Positions 9,343 to 18,819 of a stretch of DNA of 64,000 bases are shown piece by piece. The notes beneath the pieces are model-generated. The model was not told the origin of the DNA. It did not search any database and saw only the letters and a program-made list of their open reading frames with translations. The position numbers and the translations under genes were made by a program. Source of the stretch: Ruminococcus sp. YE71 (GTDB lineage: Bacteria > Bacillota > Clostridia > Oscillospirales > Ruminococcaceae); NCBI RefSeq assembly GCF_900119155.1, contig NZ_FPIR01000005.1, forward strand, positions 62,001 to 126,000. Reading direction: 5' to 3'. The first letter of the stretch is position 1. The number at the start of each line of letters is the position of its first letter.

Positions 9343-9377
9343 ACGGACGTTTCCAGATCAGAAGCGTCCGTTTTTTT
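9343..9377 (+). terminator. Intrinsic terminator after the pcrA operon
   Basis: The 7-base stem ACGGACG/CGTCCGT with a 15-base loop is followed by seven T. It lies between convergent genes. The minus-strand side is followed by TTGTATTTTTATT, so it may also stop recN transcripts. Confidence 0.85.
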
Positions 9378-9385
9378 GTACTGTA

Positions 9386-11056
9386 TCAGAGCTTGCTGCT
9401 CTCGCGGATAAGCTCTTCCGCGTTTTGCAGGGTGAGTTCGGTTATGGTGTCGCCGCCGATTATACGCGCAATCTCGAACTTCCGCTCTTCGAGGTCGAGG
9501 GGGCGGATAGTCGTCCGAGTGCGGTCATCGACCACCTTCTTTTCGATCAACAGGTGCGTATCCGCCATCACAGCCATCTGCGAAAGATGCGTCACGCAGA
9601 TGACCTGTGAGCATTTCGACAGGCTTTTGAGCTTCATTCCGATCTTCTGCGCCGCTCTGCCGCTGACGCCCGTGTCGATCTCATCGAAGATCAGCGTGCC
9701 GATGCCGTCCTTGTCGGCTATAACGCTTTTAAGTGCCAGCATTATCCTCGAAAGCTCACCGCCAGAGGCTATCTTCGCGATCGGTCTCGGCTCTTCGCCG
9801 ACGTTTGCAGAAATAAGGAACTCCACCGTATCCATGCCGCTGTGTGTCAGCTTTCCCTGCCTGATGTCCACAACGATGCGCACCTTCGGCATATTGAGGA
9901 ATTCGAGCTCCTCGGTCACCTGCTTCACGAACCGCTCGGCGCTCTTCTTTCGGAACGCCGACAGCTCCGCCGCTTTGAGCGAGGTCTCTTTCAGCAGTTC
10001 GCGCTGCTGTTCGGCAAGTCCCTCAAGGCTCTCCTCGCCGCCGTTCAGCTCATCGAACTCGAACTGCGCTTTTTCGAGGGTCATTATCACATCGTCGAGG
10101 GTCGGGCCGTACTTCATCTTCGCCTTGTCGAGATCGCGGGAACGGCTGTTGAGCCATTCAAACCGCTGAGGGTCGGCGCCCAGCTTGTCCACCAGCCTGT
10201 CCAGTTCGGATGCGATGTCCGCTATCTCGATCTTCGCAGAGGTCAGTCTGTCGTAAAGCTGCGAGAACTCGGGCATGATGTCTGAGCCGCCGAGCAGCTG
10301 TTTTTCAGCCATACCCAACAGCGAATCCGCGCCGTCGGTATCCTCGTCGCCTGCGAGCAGACGTTCGGCAGCAAACGCCGCCTCGGTAAGGAACACAGCG
10401 TTTTTCGAGACTTCGAGCTCACGGTCGATCTCGGTGTCCTCATCGGGCTTCGGGTCAAGCTCGGTCAGTTCTTCGATGATCTCTTTCAGCTGTACCAGCC
10501 GCTGAGCCTTGCCTGCCTGTTCTTTCTTCCTGCGGTTTATCTCGCGTGAAAGTTCCTGTAGGCGGCGGAAAAGCTCACCGTACTCGTCCAGCAGCGGCTG
10601 AGCATCGGAATAGCTGTCGAGGATGTCGATGTGGCGTTCGGGGGACATGAGTATCTGATTGTCGTGCTGACCGTGTATCGTCACCAGCATGGAGCCTATC
10701 TCGCGGAGCGCGGAGACGTTGATGCTGCGCGAGTTGATGCGTGCGGTGCTGCCGCCGTCGGAACGTATCTCGCGGGAGAGGTACAGCTTTCCGTCCTCAG
10801 TCTCCAGCCCGAGCTCTTCGAGTTTTGCAAGGCAATCGGCGTTCAGCCCCGAAAAGCAGCCCGAGATAACGGCTTTTTTCTCGCCCGTGCGGACGATATC
10901 CTTCGTCACGCGCTGACCGAGCAGAGCGTTGATGCCGTTTATCAGTATGGATTTACCTGCGCCCGTCTCGCCCGTGAACACGTTCAGGCCTTCCGTGAAG
11001 CCGACCGATGCCTTTTCGATGACCGCAAGGTTTTCTATGAATATCTCTTCAAGCAC
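9386..11056 (-). CDS. recN: DNA repair protein RecN
   Basis: RecN is an SMC-like ATPase that handles double-strand breaks. The 556 residues match the family length. The Walker A motif GETGAGKS lies near residue 30, a long coiled-coil middle follows, and the ABC signature and Walker B come in the last third (ASGGELSRIMLAL, LIFDEIDTGVSG). Translation starts at GTG 11056 with a GGGGTG ribosome site, 12 bases after the argR stop. It is the last gene of the long minus-strand operon, where argR-recN adjacency is classical in Firmicutes. Confidence 0.96.
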   Translation of the reverse strand: MLEEIFIENLAVIEKASVGFTEGLNVFTGETGAGKSILINGINALLGQRVTKDIVRTGEKKAVISGCFSGLNADCLAKLEELGLETEDGKLYLSREIRSDGGSTARINSRSINVSALREIGSMLVTIHGQHDNQILMSPERHIDILDSYSDAQPLLDEYGELFRRLQELSREINRRKKEQAGKAQRLVQLKEIIEELTELDPKPDEDTEIDRELEVSKNAVFLTEAAFAAERLLAGDEDTDGADSLLGMAEKQLLGGSDIMPEFSQLYDRLTSAKIEIADIASELDRLVDKLGADPQRFEWLNSRSRDLDKAKMKYGPTLDDVIMTLEKAQFEFDELNGGEESLEGLAEQQRELLKETSLKAAELSAFRKKSAERFVKQVTEELEFLNMPKVRIVVDIRQGKLTHSGMDTVEFLISANVGEEPRPIAKIASGGELSRIMLALKSVIADKDGIGTLIFDEIDTGVSGRAAQKIGMKLKSLSKCSQVICVTHLSQMAVMADTHLLIEKKVVDDRTRTTIRPLDLEERKFEIARIIGGDTITELTLQNAEELIRESSKL

Positions 11057-11068
11057 AGTTACACCCCG

Positions 11069-11536
11069 TTATGCCTTATTTTCGATAATGAACCGCAGTT
11101 CCTTGACGAGCCGCTCCGCGTCACGCTCAGTGCGCATGAGAATGAAGATGGTGTCATCACCCGCAAGCGTTCCCACGACCGAGGGTATCTCCGTCGTATC
11201 GAGCTTTGCGCATATGGCCTGAGCCATGCCCGACGCACAGCGTATTACCGCCGTGTTCATCGCGTAATCGACGCTGCGGACGCTGTCAGCTATCATCGAA
11301 TATATCATGCTGCCCTGCGAAGCCATAGCTTCACGTTTCAGCACGGGCAGCGCGTAGATGCTGACGCCTTCGCCGTTCTGCGTCTTTATCAGCGCAAGCT
11401 CCTTTATATCGCGTGATACCGTCGCCTGCGTGACCTTATAGCCCGCCTCGGTCAGCAGCCTGCACAGGGTCTCCTGCGTTTCGATAGGCTGCTCGCTCAC
11501 GAGCTTGACTATCATTTCCTGTCGTTTGTTTTTCAT
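11069..11536 (-). CDS. argR: Arginine repressor ArgR
   Basis: ArgR is the hexameric, arginine-binding regulator of arginine synthesis and breakdown. The 155-residue protein has the N-terminal winged helix (TQATVSRDIKELALIKT) and the C-terminal oligomerisation and arginine-binding domain ending in the typical VGTLAGDDTIFIL stretch with its paired aspartates. AGGAGG precedes ATG 11536. It lies 10 bases after nadK and directly before recN. No arginine biosynthesis gene is in the window, so its targets are elsewhere. Confidence 0.95.
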   Translation of the reverse strand: MKNKRQEMIVKLVSEQPIETQETLCRLLTEAGYKVTQATVSRDIKELALIKTQNGEGVSIYALPVLKREAMASQGSMIYSMIADSVRSVDYAMNTAVIRCASGMAQAICAKLDTTEIPSVVGTLAGDDTIFILMRTERDAERLVKELRFIIENKA

Positions 11537-11546
11537 CAGCTGCCTC

Positions 11547-12410
11547 CTATTGCTTGAGCGGTTTCATCAGCTTCTGATTTATGGTGGGGAAAAAGCTGCC
11601 CCCCGTCAGGTCTATCAGGCGGGTCTTGAGCTCCGAGCGTTTCAGCTCCACCGTATCGCCCTTTCGGATGCGTGCGAGCAGCGTGCCGTCCACCGAAAGC
11701 ACCACGTAGCCGCCCTCCGTACAATGACAGCTCACCGACAGAACCGAGTCGGGAGTGAAGATTATCGGGCGCGAGAACAGCGAATGAGCACAGACCTGTG
11801 AGAATTCGATGCACTGCATATCAGGCTCGATTATCGGGCCGCCTGCCGACAGCGAATAAGCCGAAGCACCCGTCGCAGTCGAGAAAATGACTCCGTCAGC
11901 TCTGAGGGAAGAAACGATGCTCCCCGACTTCGAGACCTCGAAATCGGCTATCCTGCTGGCTTCGCCGTGAGCGAGCACCGCGTCGTTGAGGGCGTCGGCA
12001 GTGATGACGTTGCCGTTCGAGTAGCGCACCGTCACCGAGAGCATCATCCTCTCACTTATGGTGTACTCGCCCCTGCAAAGCTGTGTGAGCCTTTGTATCT
12101 CGCTGCTTTCGAGGGTCGCCATGAAGCCGAGGGTGCCGCAGTTGACGCCGAGTATCGGCTTATCATACTTTGAAGCCGCTCCCGAACAGCTGAGTATAGT
12201 GCCGTCGCCGCCTGTCACGACGATGACATCGCAGCTCTGCACACACTCGTTCAGCGGTGCGAACGTCACGCCGCTGCCGCTGCCGAAAGTACCCTTATAC
12301 TGTTCTTCCATGAAAATCTCCGCATTCTCCCCCCTGAGGACTCCGCACGCTTCCTCGGTGCAGCGTCTGCTGTTGGGTTTGCTGAGATTCGGATATAATA
12401 AGACCTTCAT
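11547..12410 (-). CDS. nadK: NAD kinase
   Basis: This enzyme phosphorylates NAD to NADP. The 287-residue protein carries the family signature VVTGGDGTILSC near residue 65, the NDAVLAHG block (the usual NE/D motif) and the glycine-rich TGASAYSLSAGGPI. The start ATG 12410 lies seven bases beyond the tlyA stop with only a weak GGTGAA ribosome site, which suggests translational coupling. The order tlyA-nadK-argR-recN is conserved in many Clostridia and Bacilli. Confidence 0.95.
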   Translation of the reverse strand: MKVLLYPNLSKPNSRRCTEEACGVLRGENAEIFMEEQYKGTFGSGSGVTFAPLNECVQSCDVIVVTGGDGTILSCSGAASKYDKPILGVNCGTLGFMATLESSEIQRLTQLCRGEYTISERMMLSVTVRYSNGNVITADALNDAVLAHGEASRIADFEVSKSGSIVSSLRADGVIFSTATGASAYSLSAGGPIIEPDMQCIEFSQVCAHSLFSRPIIFTPDSVLSVSCHCTEGGYVVLSVDGTLLARIRKGDTVELKRSELKTRLIDLTGGSFFPTINQKLMKPLKQ

Positions 12411-12417
12411 TGTAGGT

Positions 12418-13206
12418 TCACCGCCTGTTTTCCAATGCTGACTTTACGATGCCGCCGATATCGGGAATGCACCCTTCGGACTTTGCCTTTGAGATATGTG
12501 CAAGGTACTCGGCGTTGCCGTCGCCGCCCTTGATTGGTGAGGGTATCAGCCCGAGAAGGGTCACGCCTTCGGCAGAAAAGAACTCGCACATCTCTGCAAG
12601 AACGCGGATATGATCCGACTTCGAGCGCACAAGACCGTTCTTGCCGATGGCTTCCCTGCCCGCTTCAAACTGCGGCTTGATAAGGGTCACAAGCTCGGCG
12701 CTGTCCGACAGTGCCGCAAAGACCGCGGGCAAGACCGTCCTCAGCGAGATAAAGGACAGGTCGCAGGCGGCAAAGCTGACCTCGCCGCCGAAGAAATCGG
12801 GCTGTATCGAGCGGACGTTCACGCCCTCGCAGTTGACCACGCGGCTGTCGTTCAGAAGCAGCGGGTCAAGCTGACCGTGTCCCACATCCACTGCGAACAC
12901 TTTCTCAGCGCCCCGTTTCAGCATCACCTGTGTGAAGCCGCCCGTGGAAGCGCCGATATCGGCGCAGACCTTCCCGTCAAGCGAAATACCGAAGCTGTCA
13001 AGAGCGCCTATCAGCTTATAGGCACCTCTGCCAACATAGCCGTCGCCCTGTTCAGCCGTCACCGTATCCCCCTCGTTCACCGAGTGGGAAGCCTTGGTCA
13101 CGACCGCACCGTTGATGCTGACCCTTCCCTCGGCAATCAGCCTTTTCGCCTTTTCGCGGCTGGGTGCGAGCCCGTTTGCCGCCATGTATGCGTCAAGTCT
13201 CATCAT
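12418..13206 (-). CDS. tlyA: TlyA-family rRNA 2'-O-methyltransferase (hemolysin A family)
   Basis: This 262-residue protein has an N-terminal S4 RNA-binding domain (RLDAYMAANGLAPSREKAKRLIAEGRV) and a Rossmann methyltransferase domain with the SAM motif ADIGASTGGFTQVML. TlyA methylates 16S and 23S rRNA in mycobacteria; the Firmicute homologues are less studied. The start region (ATG 13206 or 13203) overlaps the end of dxs by 14 bases, so translation is coupled. The name hemolysin is historical. Confidence 0.92.
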   Translation of the reverse strand: MMRLDAYMAANGLAPSREKAKRLIAEGRVSINGAVVTKASHSVNEGDTVTAEQGDGYVGRGAYKLIGALDSFGISLDGKVCADIGASTGGFTQVMLKRGAEKVFAVDVGHGQLDPLLLNDSRVVNCEGVNVRSIQPDFFGGEVSFAACDLSFISLRTVLPAVFAALSDSAELVTLIKPQFEAGREAIGKNGLVRSKSDHIRVLAEMCEFFSAEGVTLLGLIPSPIKGGDGNAEYLAHISKAKSEGCIPDIGGIVKSALENRR

Positions 13207-15049
13207 GTTTCAAGTACCCGAGTATCCTTTCAGCCATCTTTTCCGCGGAAAGACCGTTCTCATCCAGCAGGGACTTCACACTGCCGTGCTTGACAAAGCC
13301 GTCGAGTGACGTGATGTCACAGCTGACCCCCGATGCGGCATATTTCTCACCTATGGAGCCGTACTTGTAGCACTCTTCGAACACGAACACACGCTCATAG
13401 CGGCTGAGCTCTTCGGTAAGGCTCTTTTCTATAGGGAATACGCGGACGGGGCGGATGATATCGAAGTCGAAGCCCTGACTGCGGACTTTCTCCCTCGCGG
13501 CGAGAAGGTCGTTGCCGAGCCTACCGTAGGTCACGGCGCAGACCCTGTTTCCGCTGACTTCGCGGACGATATCCGAAGTCGGAGCGCCGTTCTTTTTACG
13601 GTCGGCAGGCTGTTTGCCTCTCGGGTAGCGCACCGCGCAGACACCCTCATCGTGAAGCACTGCCTGCTCAAGACAGACCTCAAGCTCGGAATAATCGCAT
13701 GGAGAATATATCGTAACGTTCGGGATGGTGGTGAGGAACGGGATGTCGAATATGCCCTGATGGGTCTCGCCGTCCTCGCCGACGATACCTGCCCTGTCAA
13801 CGCCGATGACCGCGTGGGTGTTCATTATCGCAAGGTCGTGGACGAGCTGGTCGTATGACCTTTGCAGGAACGTCGAATACACCGCGAACACGGGTATCAT
13901 ACCGTTCGCCGCAAGTCCTGCGGAGAAGGTAACAGCGTGCTGTTCGGCGATGCCCACGTCAAAGAAGCGCTGTGGCAGAGCTTTATGGAAATATTGCAGA
14001 CCCGTACCGAACTTCATCGCCGCGGTAACGGCGCATATCCTGCTGTCGGAATAGGCGAGGGACAGAAGCTTTCTGCCGAAAACAGCCGAGTAGCTGTCCT
14101 CACTGACCACATCGGGATTGCCCGTGGAGAGGTCGAAAGCACCCACGCCGTGATAACCCCCGGGGTTAGCTTCGGCAGGGGGATAGCCGTGACCCTTCTG
14201 TGTGTTGACGAGCACTACGGTGGGAGCGTTCAGCGCCTTTGCCGCCGCAAGACCCTCGTCAAGCTCCTCGATATTATGTCCGTCGATAGGGCCGACAAAC
14301 TCAAAGCCCAGATCCTCGAACATCGTGCTGTGGATTATCATATCTTTCAGAACGTTCTTCGAGCCGCGGACTACTTTTTTTATGGGCGCACCGACGATAG
14401 GCGTGTTATCCAGCACGCGCTCGACGGCGGTCTTTGTCTTGTGATAGCTCTCGGTAGTGCGGAGGGTCGCCAGGTATTTCGCGGTCGCTCCGACGTTTTT
14501 CGAGATGCTCATCTCGTTGTAGTTGAGAATGATGATAAGGTTCGTGCCGCTCTTGCCTGCGTTGTTCAGACCCTCGAACGCTTCGCCGCCCGTGAATGCG
14601 CCGTCGCCGATAACGGCTACAGTGTGGTGCTTGTCGCCCCTGAGCTTCATGGCTGTCGCGATGCCGAGCGCCGCCGAAACAGAGGTCGAGCTGTGACCGC
14701 TGACAAAGGCATCATGAACGCTCTCGTCGGGGCGCGGGAAACCGCTGAGACCATCCTCGGTGCGGATGGTGGAGAATTCGGACGCTCTGCCCGTGAGCAG
14801 CTTGTGGGTGTAGGACTGATGCCCTACATCCCAGACGATCTTATCCTTCGGAGAGTCAAAGACCCTGTGTATAGAGATAGTAAGCTCGACCGTTCCGAGG
14901 TTTGAGGACAGATGTCCGCCGTTTTTCGAGACGGTCTTAATGAGCACTTCTCTTATCTGAGCCGCCAGAGCCGAACATTCCTCACAGCTGAGGGCTTTGA
15001 GGTCTTCGGGCAGTTTCATGGCGTTCAGATCGTATGCTTTTCTCTTCAT
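13193..15049 (-). CDS. dxs: 1-deoxy-D-xylulose-5-phosphate synthase
   Basis: DXS condenses pyruvate and glyceraldehyde 3-phosphate in the first step of the MEP isoprenoid pathway. The 618-residue protein carries the thiamine diphosphate motif starting GDGAFTGGEAFEGLNNAG, the SGHSSTS region, the transketolase pyrimidine-binding block with GIAEQHAVTFSAGLA and the C-terminal transketolase domain. The start ATG 15049 has a poor ribosome site. It directly follows ispA, so two isoprenoid enzymes are made from one operon. Confidence 0.96.
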   Translation of the reverse strand: MKRKAYDLNAMKLPEDLKALSCEECSALAAQIREVLIKTVSKNGGHLSSNLGTVELTISIHRVFDSPKDKIVWDVGHQSYTHKLLTGRASEFSTIRTEDGLSGFPRPDESVHDAFVSGHSSTSVSAALGIATAMKLRGDKHHTVAVIGDGAFTGGEAFEGLNNAGKSGTNLIIILNYNEMSISKNVGATAKYLATLRTTESYHKTKTAVERVLDNTPIVGAPIKKVVRGSKNVLKDMIIHSTMFEDLGFEFVGPIDGHNIEELDEGLAAAKALNAPTVVLVNTQKGHGYPPAEANPGGYHGVGAFDLSTGNPDVVSEDSYSAVFGRKLLSLAYSDSRICAVTAAMKFGTGLQYFHKALPQRFFDVGIAEQHAVTFSAGLAANGMIPVFAVYSTFLQRSYDQLVHDLAIMNTHAVIGVDRAGIVGEDGETHQGIFDIPFLTTIPNVTIYSPCDYSELEVCLEQAVLHDEGVCAVRYPRGKQPADRKKNGAPTSDIVREVSGNRVCAVTYGRLGNDLLAAREKVRSQGFDFDIIRPVRVFPIEKSLTEELSRYERVFVFEECYKYGSIGEKYAASGVSCDITSLDGFVKHGSVKSLLDENGLSAEKMAERILGYLKHDET

Positions 15050-15072
15050 GTTATCAATCCATGTTTTGCCTG

Positions 15073-15963
15073 TCAGCTTCTTCTGTGAAGCAGGCTGTCG
15101 GTGAGGTCGGCAAGGAACTCACAATCCTCGAACTGTTTGAGCACGATAAGCGCCTGCTCGGTCAGTCGGTCGGCTTCCTTCTGTGCGCCCTCGATACCGA
15201 GTGCGGTGACATAGGTGCTCTTGTTCTGTTCGCTGTCGCTGCCGATAGGCTTGCCGAGTTCTTCAAAAGTACCCGTAACGTCGAGGATGTCATCGACGAT
15301 CTGGAAAGCTCTGCCGAGAGCGTCGGCATACTGAGCTGCGGCAGGTATCATATCGTATCTCCCCGCAAGGATAACGCCCATGACGCAGGCGGCTTCGATC
15401 AGCGCACCCGTCTTGTGGCGCTGCAAAAGGTCGAGCTCCTCGATGGAGATCTCTCTGTTCTCGGCGGCAAGGTCGATTATCTGTCCGCCTATCATGCCGC
15501 TGACGCCGACTGCCTTGGACAGTACGGAAGTGAGCATTACTGCGGTCTGTGCAGGGATGATCTCGCTCATAGCCGCGTCGGCAATTATCTCGAAAGCGAG
15601 GGTATTGAGCGCGTCGCCTGCGAGCAGTGCAGTCGCTTCGCCGAACTGCTTGTGGCAGCTGGGTCTGCCCCTGCGGAAATCGTCGTCGTCCATGCAGGGC
15701 AGGTCGTCGTGTATGAGCGAGAAGGTGTGGATGCACTCTATCGAGCAGGCAACATCCGCGAATTTGTCGGCGTCGCCGCCGCACATACGGCAGAATTCCA
15801 GCATCAGCACGGGTCTGAGGCGCTTTCCGCCTGCGAGCAGCGAATACTCCATGGCTTCGCAGATATTCTCGCGCAGGTAGGGCTTGTCAGCGGTCAGACG
15901 TTTCAGTGCTTCATTTATCTTATCGCAGTACACCCCGAGGGTGATATGTGAATTTTCGGTCAT
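15073..15963 (-). CDS. ispA: Polyprenyl (farnesyl/geranylgeranyl) diphosphate synthase
   Basis: This is an E-type isoprenyl diphosphate synthase of 296 residues. The first aspartate-rich motif reads DDLPCMDDDDFRRGRP and the second DDILDVTG, both with intact magnesium ligands. The chain-length region before the first motif suits a short-chain farnesyl diphosphate synthase. The preceding xseB gene ends 33 bases upstream, and AAGGAAG precedes ATG 15963. The product feeds quinone, undecaprenyl and other isoprenoid synthesis. Confidence 0.94.
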   Translation of the reverse strand: MTENSHITLGVYCDKINEALKRLTADKPYLRENICEAMEYSLLAGGKRLRPVLMLEFCRMCGGDADKFADVACSIECIHTFSLIHDDLPCMDDDDFRRGRPSCHKQFGEATALLAGDALNTLAFEIIADAAMSEIIPAQTAVMLTSVLSKAVGVSGMIGGQIIDLAAENREISIEELDLLQRHKTGALIEAACVMGVILAGRYDMIPAAAQYADALGRAFQIVDDILDVTGTFEELGKPIGSDSEQNKSTYVTALGIEGAQKEADRLTEQALIVLKQFEDCEFLADLTDSLLHRRS

Positions 15964-15996
15964 TATGATTCATCTTCCTTTATTTGTTCAGATGGT

Positions 15997-16203
15997 TTAT
16001 TCCGATGCGGTACGGTTATCGGGTGCGAGTTTTTTAACAGTCAGCTCCGCCGACGCAAGGGCTTCCTTGCAGCTCTCGCCGAGCTTCACGCCCTCACTGT
16101 AAAGTGATATCGACTCCTCAAGCGACAGATTGCCGCTTTCGAGTATCTTTACTATCTCTTCGAGCCGCTTCATCGACTCTTCAAAGCTTGCCGCTCCGTT
16201 CAT
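15997..16203 (-). CDS. xseB: Exodeoxyribonuclease VII small subunit
   Basis: The 68-residue protein is the small subunit of the single-strand-specific exonuclease VII. It shows the family pattern FEESMKRLEEIVKILESGNLSLEESISLYSEG, a helical hairpin that binds the XseA coiled coil. Its ATG overlaps the xseA stop by four bases, which fits coupled synthesis of the two subunits. Confidence 0.95.
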   Translation of the reverse strand: MNGAASFEESMKRLEEIVKILESGNLSLEESISLYSEGVKLGESCKEALASAELTVKKLAPDNRTASE

Positions 16204-17411
16204 AGTCCATTCTCCTTTGTATGTATGCCTCTGATAACGGCCTCGGCGGTAAAGCCCGAGAACCGTATCTCCACCGTATCCCCTTCCGAAAGCTGTTCGG
16301 GACGGGTGACAGGCACGCCGCTTTTCAGGGTTATCGTGTATCCGCGTTCAAGAACGTTGAAGGGGCTCAGTGCCATGAGCTTTCCCGTGACGTTTTCAAG
16401 GCGGGCGTTTCTCTTCATAAGCTCGGCCGAATACGCCCTGCCGAGCCGTGCGCTGAGCCCTTCAAGAGCCGTCTTCGACTTCTCCAGGGAGTGGTATGGA
16501 CCCGCGCTTGCGAGCCTGTAGCTGAGCCGTTCAAGCTCTGCCCTGCGGCTTTCGAGCTGCTTCTCAAATGCCGCGCCGAGCCTTGCAAGCTCTGCATCGG
16601 CGGCAGCTGTCAGCACCGAAATATCGGGAGCGCAGACCTCCGCCGCGGCAGTAGGCGTCGATTCGCGCCTGTCGGCGGCATAGTCCGCGAGCGTGGTATC
16701 TATCTCGTGTCCGACCGCGCTTATCACGGGGGTCACGCAGTCGGCTATCGCCATGGCGACCTCCTCGGTATTGAACGCGGACAGTGTATCGTAAGCACCG
16801 CCGCCTCGGGTCACGATGATGACATCGCAGCCGAAGCCGTCGGCTTTTCTGATGGTGTCAGCGATGGTCAGATGTGCGGTCTCGCCCTGCACCTGTGCGG
16901 AAAAAAAGAAAACCTCACCTACTGGGTAACGTCTGCGAAGCGTCTTGACCACATCATGTATAGCCGCGCCGTCCGCCGAGGTCACGAGGGCTATCCTCTT
17001 CGGCAGGGCAGGTATCGGCTTTTTGCGCTCGGGCTTGAAGATGCCGAGCTTTGTGAGCTTTTCTTTCAGCTCCTTCTGCTGCATGGCGCGGACGCCTTCG
17101 CCCACGGGCACTATCTCGGTCGCCGAAAGCTGATAATAGCCCCCCGCCCTGTACACGGCTATCTCGCCCGTACAGATGACCGTCGTGCCTGTCTGCGGCG
17201 TGAAGCCGAGCTTATCGGCGCGGGCTTTCCACATCACGCATTTGAGCAGCGCGTCCCCCTCTCTCAGCGAGAAATAGACGTGTCCCGACGATGCGTTGCG
17301 CTTATATTCGGATATCTCGCCCTTGACCATCACCGACTTCAGGCGAATGTCGTCTTTCAGGCGGTGGGTAATGTAATTTGTGAGCTGTGAGACGCTGATA
17401 ACAGACGGCAT
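16200..17411 (-). CDS. xseA: Exodeoxyribonuclease VII large subunit
   Basis: The catalytic subunit degrades single-stranded DNA in both directions. The 403-residue protein has an N-terminal OB fold (VMVKGEISEYKRNASSGHVYF), then the nuclease core with VTSADGAAIHDV, IIVTRGGGAYDTL and AVGHEIDTTLADYAADRRESTPTAA, and a C-terminal coiled coil. The ATG overlaps the preceding stop by one base and the end overlaps xseB. Confidence 0.95.
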   Translation of the reverse strand: MPSVISVSQLTNYITHRLKDDIRLKSVMVKGEISEYKRNASSGHVYFSLREGDALLKCVMWKARADKLGFTPQTGTTVICTGEIAVYRAGGYYQLSATEIVPVGEGVRAMQQKELKEKLTKLGIFKPERKKPIPALPKRIALVTSADGAAIHDVVKTLRRRYPVGEVFFFSAQVQGETAHLTIADTIRKADGFGCDVIIVTRGGGAYDTLSAFNTEEVAMAIADCVTPVISAVGHEIDTTLADYAADRRESTPTAAAEVCAPDISVLTAAADAELARLGAAFEKQLESRRAELERLSYRLASAGPYHSLEKSKTALEGLSARLGRAYSAELMKRNARLENVTGKLMALSPFNVLERGYTITLKSGVPVTRPEQLSEGDTVEIRFSGFTAEAVIRGIHTKENGL

Positions 17412-18355
17412 CAGACCAGTCCTTTCATAAATGCTGCGTATATCGCCGTGCCTGCGGCGTTGTCGCAGGAAAGCTGCGGTTCGGCAAAATCGGTGTCGGG
17501 TATGTCGCGAAGCATATCCGCGATGAGCTTGTCGCTCATGACTCCGCCTGCGTACATCACGGGCATTGCGCCGTACTCAGCGAGCGCCGCCTTTGTGAGT
17601 GCGCGTATCGACCTGCCCACAGCCGTAAGACAGAACCTTGCGATGAACGCCCTGTCCGCGCCATCATCCATGAGTTTGCGGCACTTGTTCTCGATGCCAG
17701 AAAGCGAACATTCGCAGCCCTTCATCACGGGCTTGTAGTTCACCTTTTCCTTGCAGGAGAGCGCCAGACGTTCGAGCTCCATTCCACAGGGGAAATCGAG
17801 CCCCAGCATCACGCCGCAGCGGTCTATCGCCTGACCCGCCTTGAGGTCGTTTGATCCGCCTATCCTGCGCACCGACAGGAATTCCTCGTCGGAAGGTTCG
17901 CACAGCAGCACATCGGTGGTGCCGCCGCTGACGTGGAACGATATGAAACGCTCGCCGTTCTTCACTCGGCCGAGCCTGTCAGCCGAGTAGAGCGCTGCGA
18001 GGATGTGACCTATCTGATGAGTGGTGGTGAAGCAGGGCACGCCCTTTGCCGCAGCCGCAGTCCTCGCCGCCGAAACGCCCACGAGAAAGCAGGGCATATA
18101 CGACCCCTCGCGGCAGGAGGGGCGGTCGCTGACGCCGACTGCGCAGACATCGCTTATCTCACCGAGCTGTCCGATGAGTTCGGGCAGCTGCACCGTGTGA
18201 TGGAACACCGCGTCGCTCTGACGGATGCCCTTGTCGCCCGACTTTACGGGCAGCAGCTTCTTCGCCTGACGGAGCTGACCCGTCTGTGCATCGAAATACG
18301 CGCAGGAAGTCGTGTAGTTCGAGGTGTCGATGCCTAAGACAGCCTTATCACTCAT
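17411..18355 (-). CDS. TsaD-like (Kae1/Gcp) paralogue of unknown substrate
   Basis: This 314-residue ASKHA-fold protein resembles TsaD, the tRNA threonylcarbamoyl transferase, but is the divergent clostridial form encoded in the nusB-xse operon. The N-terminus reads GIDTSNYTTSCAYFD instead of GIETSCDET. The metal motif is kept as HQIGH (HxxxH), and FHVSGGTTDVLL and VMYAGGVMSD match nucleotide-binding motifs. ATG 18355 overlaps the nusB stop by eight bases and is preferred over an upstream extension that has no homology. Older annotations call it O-sialoglycoprotein endopeptidase, which is misleading. The true tsaD would be elsewhere. Confidence 0.8.
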   Translation of the reverse strand: MSDKAVLGIDTSNYTTSCAYFDAQTGQLRQAKKLLPVKSGDKGIRQSDAVFHHTVQLPELIGQLGEISDVCAVGVSDRPSCREGSYMPCFLVGVSAARTAAAAKGVPCFTTTHQIGHILAALYSADRLGRVKNGERFISFHVSGGTTDVLLCEPSDEEFLSVRRIGGSNDLKAGQAIDRCGVMLGLDFPCGMELERLALSCKEKVNYKPVMKGCECSLSGIENKCRKLMDDGADRAFIARFCLTAVGRSIRALTKAALAEYGAMPVMYAGGVMSDKLIADMLRDIPDTDFAEPQLSCDNAAGTAIYAAFMKGLV

Positions 18356-18800
18356 CGCCGTGTTCGCGTGCGAATGCTCCGAGCACGCCGTTGATGAACG
18401 CGATATCGGGCTCCTGCGCGAACTTCTGCGCAAGGATAACAGCCTCGCTTATCGCAACGTTCACGGGGACTTTCTCCTCGTAAACAGCCTCGTACAGCGC
18501 AAGGTGAAGGATGGCTATGTTGATCTTCGCGATACGGTCAACGCTTCTCTTCTTCGAGTAGCCCGAGATTATCTTATCGAGCTCATCGCGCTTTTCCCAT
18601 ACCTTCGACGCGAGCCTGAACGAACCTTCGCTGATGCGGAGATTGTCGTCCGCACCCTCTGCTTCCTGAGTCACCTCAAAAATATCCTCAAGGCTGTCGT
18701 CGCGGAACTGCTTTTCAAAATAGAGGATGAACGCACCCTCTCTGAGTTCGCGCTTTGATGCCATGTATTCCTTTTCTGCGTTTGCTTTATTATTTCCCAT
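18348..18800 (-). CDS. nusB: Transcription antitermination factor NusB
   Basis: NusB is an all-helical RNA-binding factor that works with NusE on rRNA antitermination. The 150-residue protein starts with SKRELREGAFILYFEKQF and ends with the conserved region INIAILHLALYEAVYEEKVPVNVAISEAVILAQKF and FINGVLGAFAREH. GAGAGGAAGAAT precedes ATG 18800. It follows the Asp23-family gene by 19 bases, the usual clostridial order. Confidence 0.94.
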   Translation of the reverse strand: MGNNKANAEKEYMASKRELREGAFILYFEKQFRDDSLEDIFEVTQEAEGADDNLRISEGSFRLASKVWEKRDELDKIISGYSKKRSVDRIAKINIAILHLALYEAVYEEKVPVNVAISEAVILAQKFAQEPDIAFINGVLGAFAREHGDE

Positions 18801-18819
18801 ATTCTTCCTCTCCGACGTT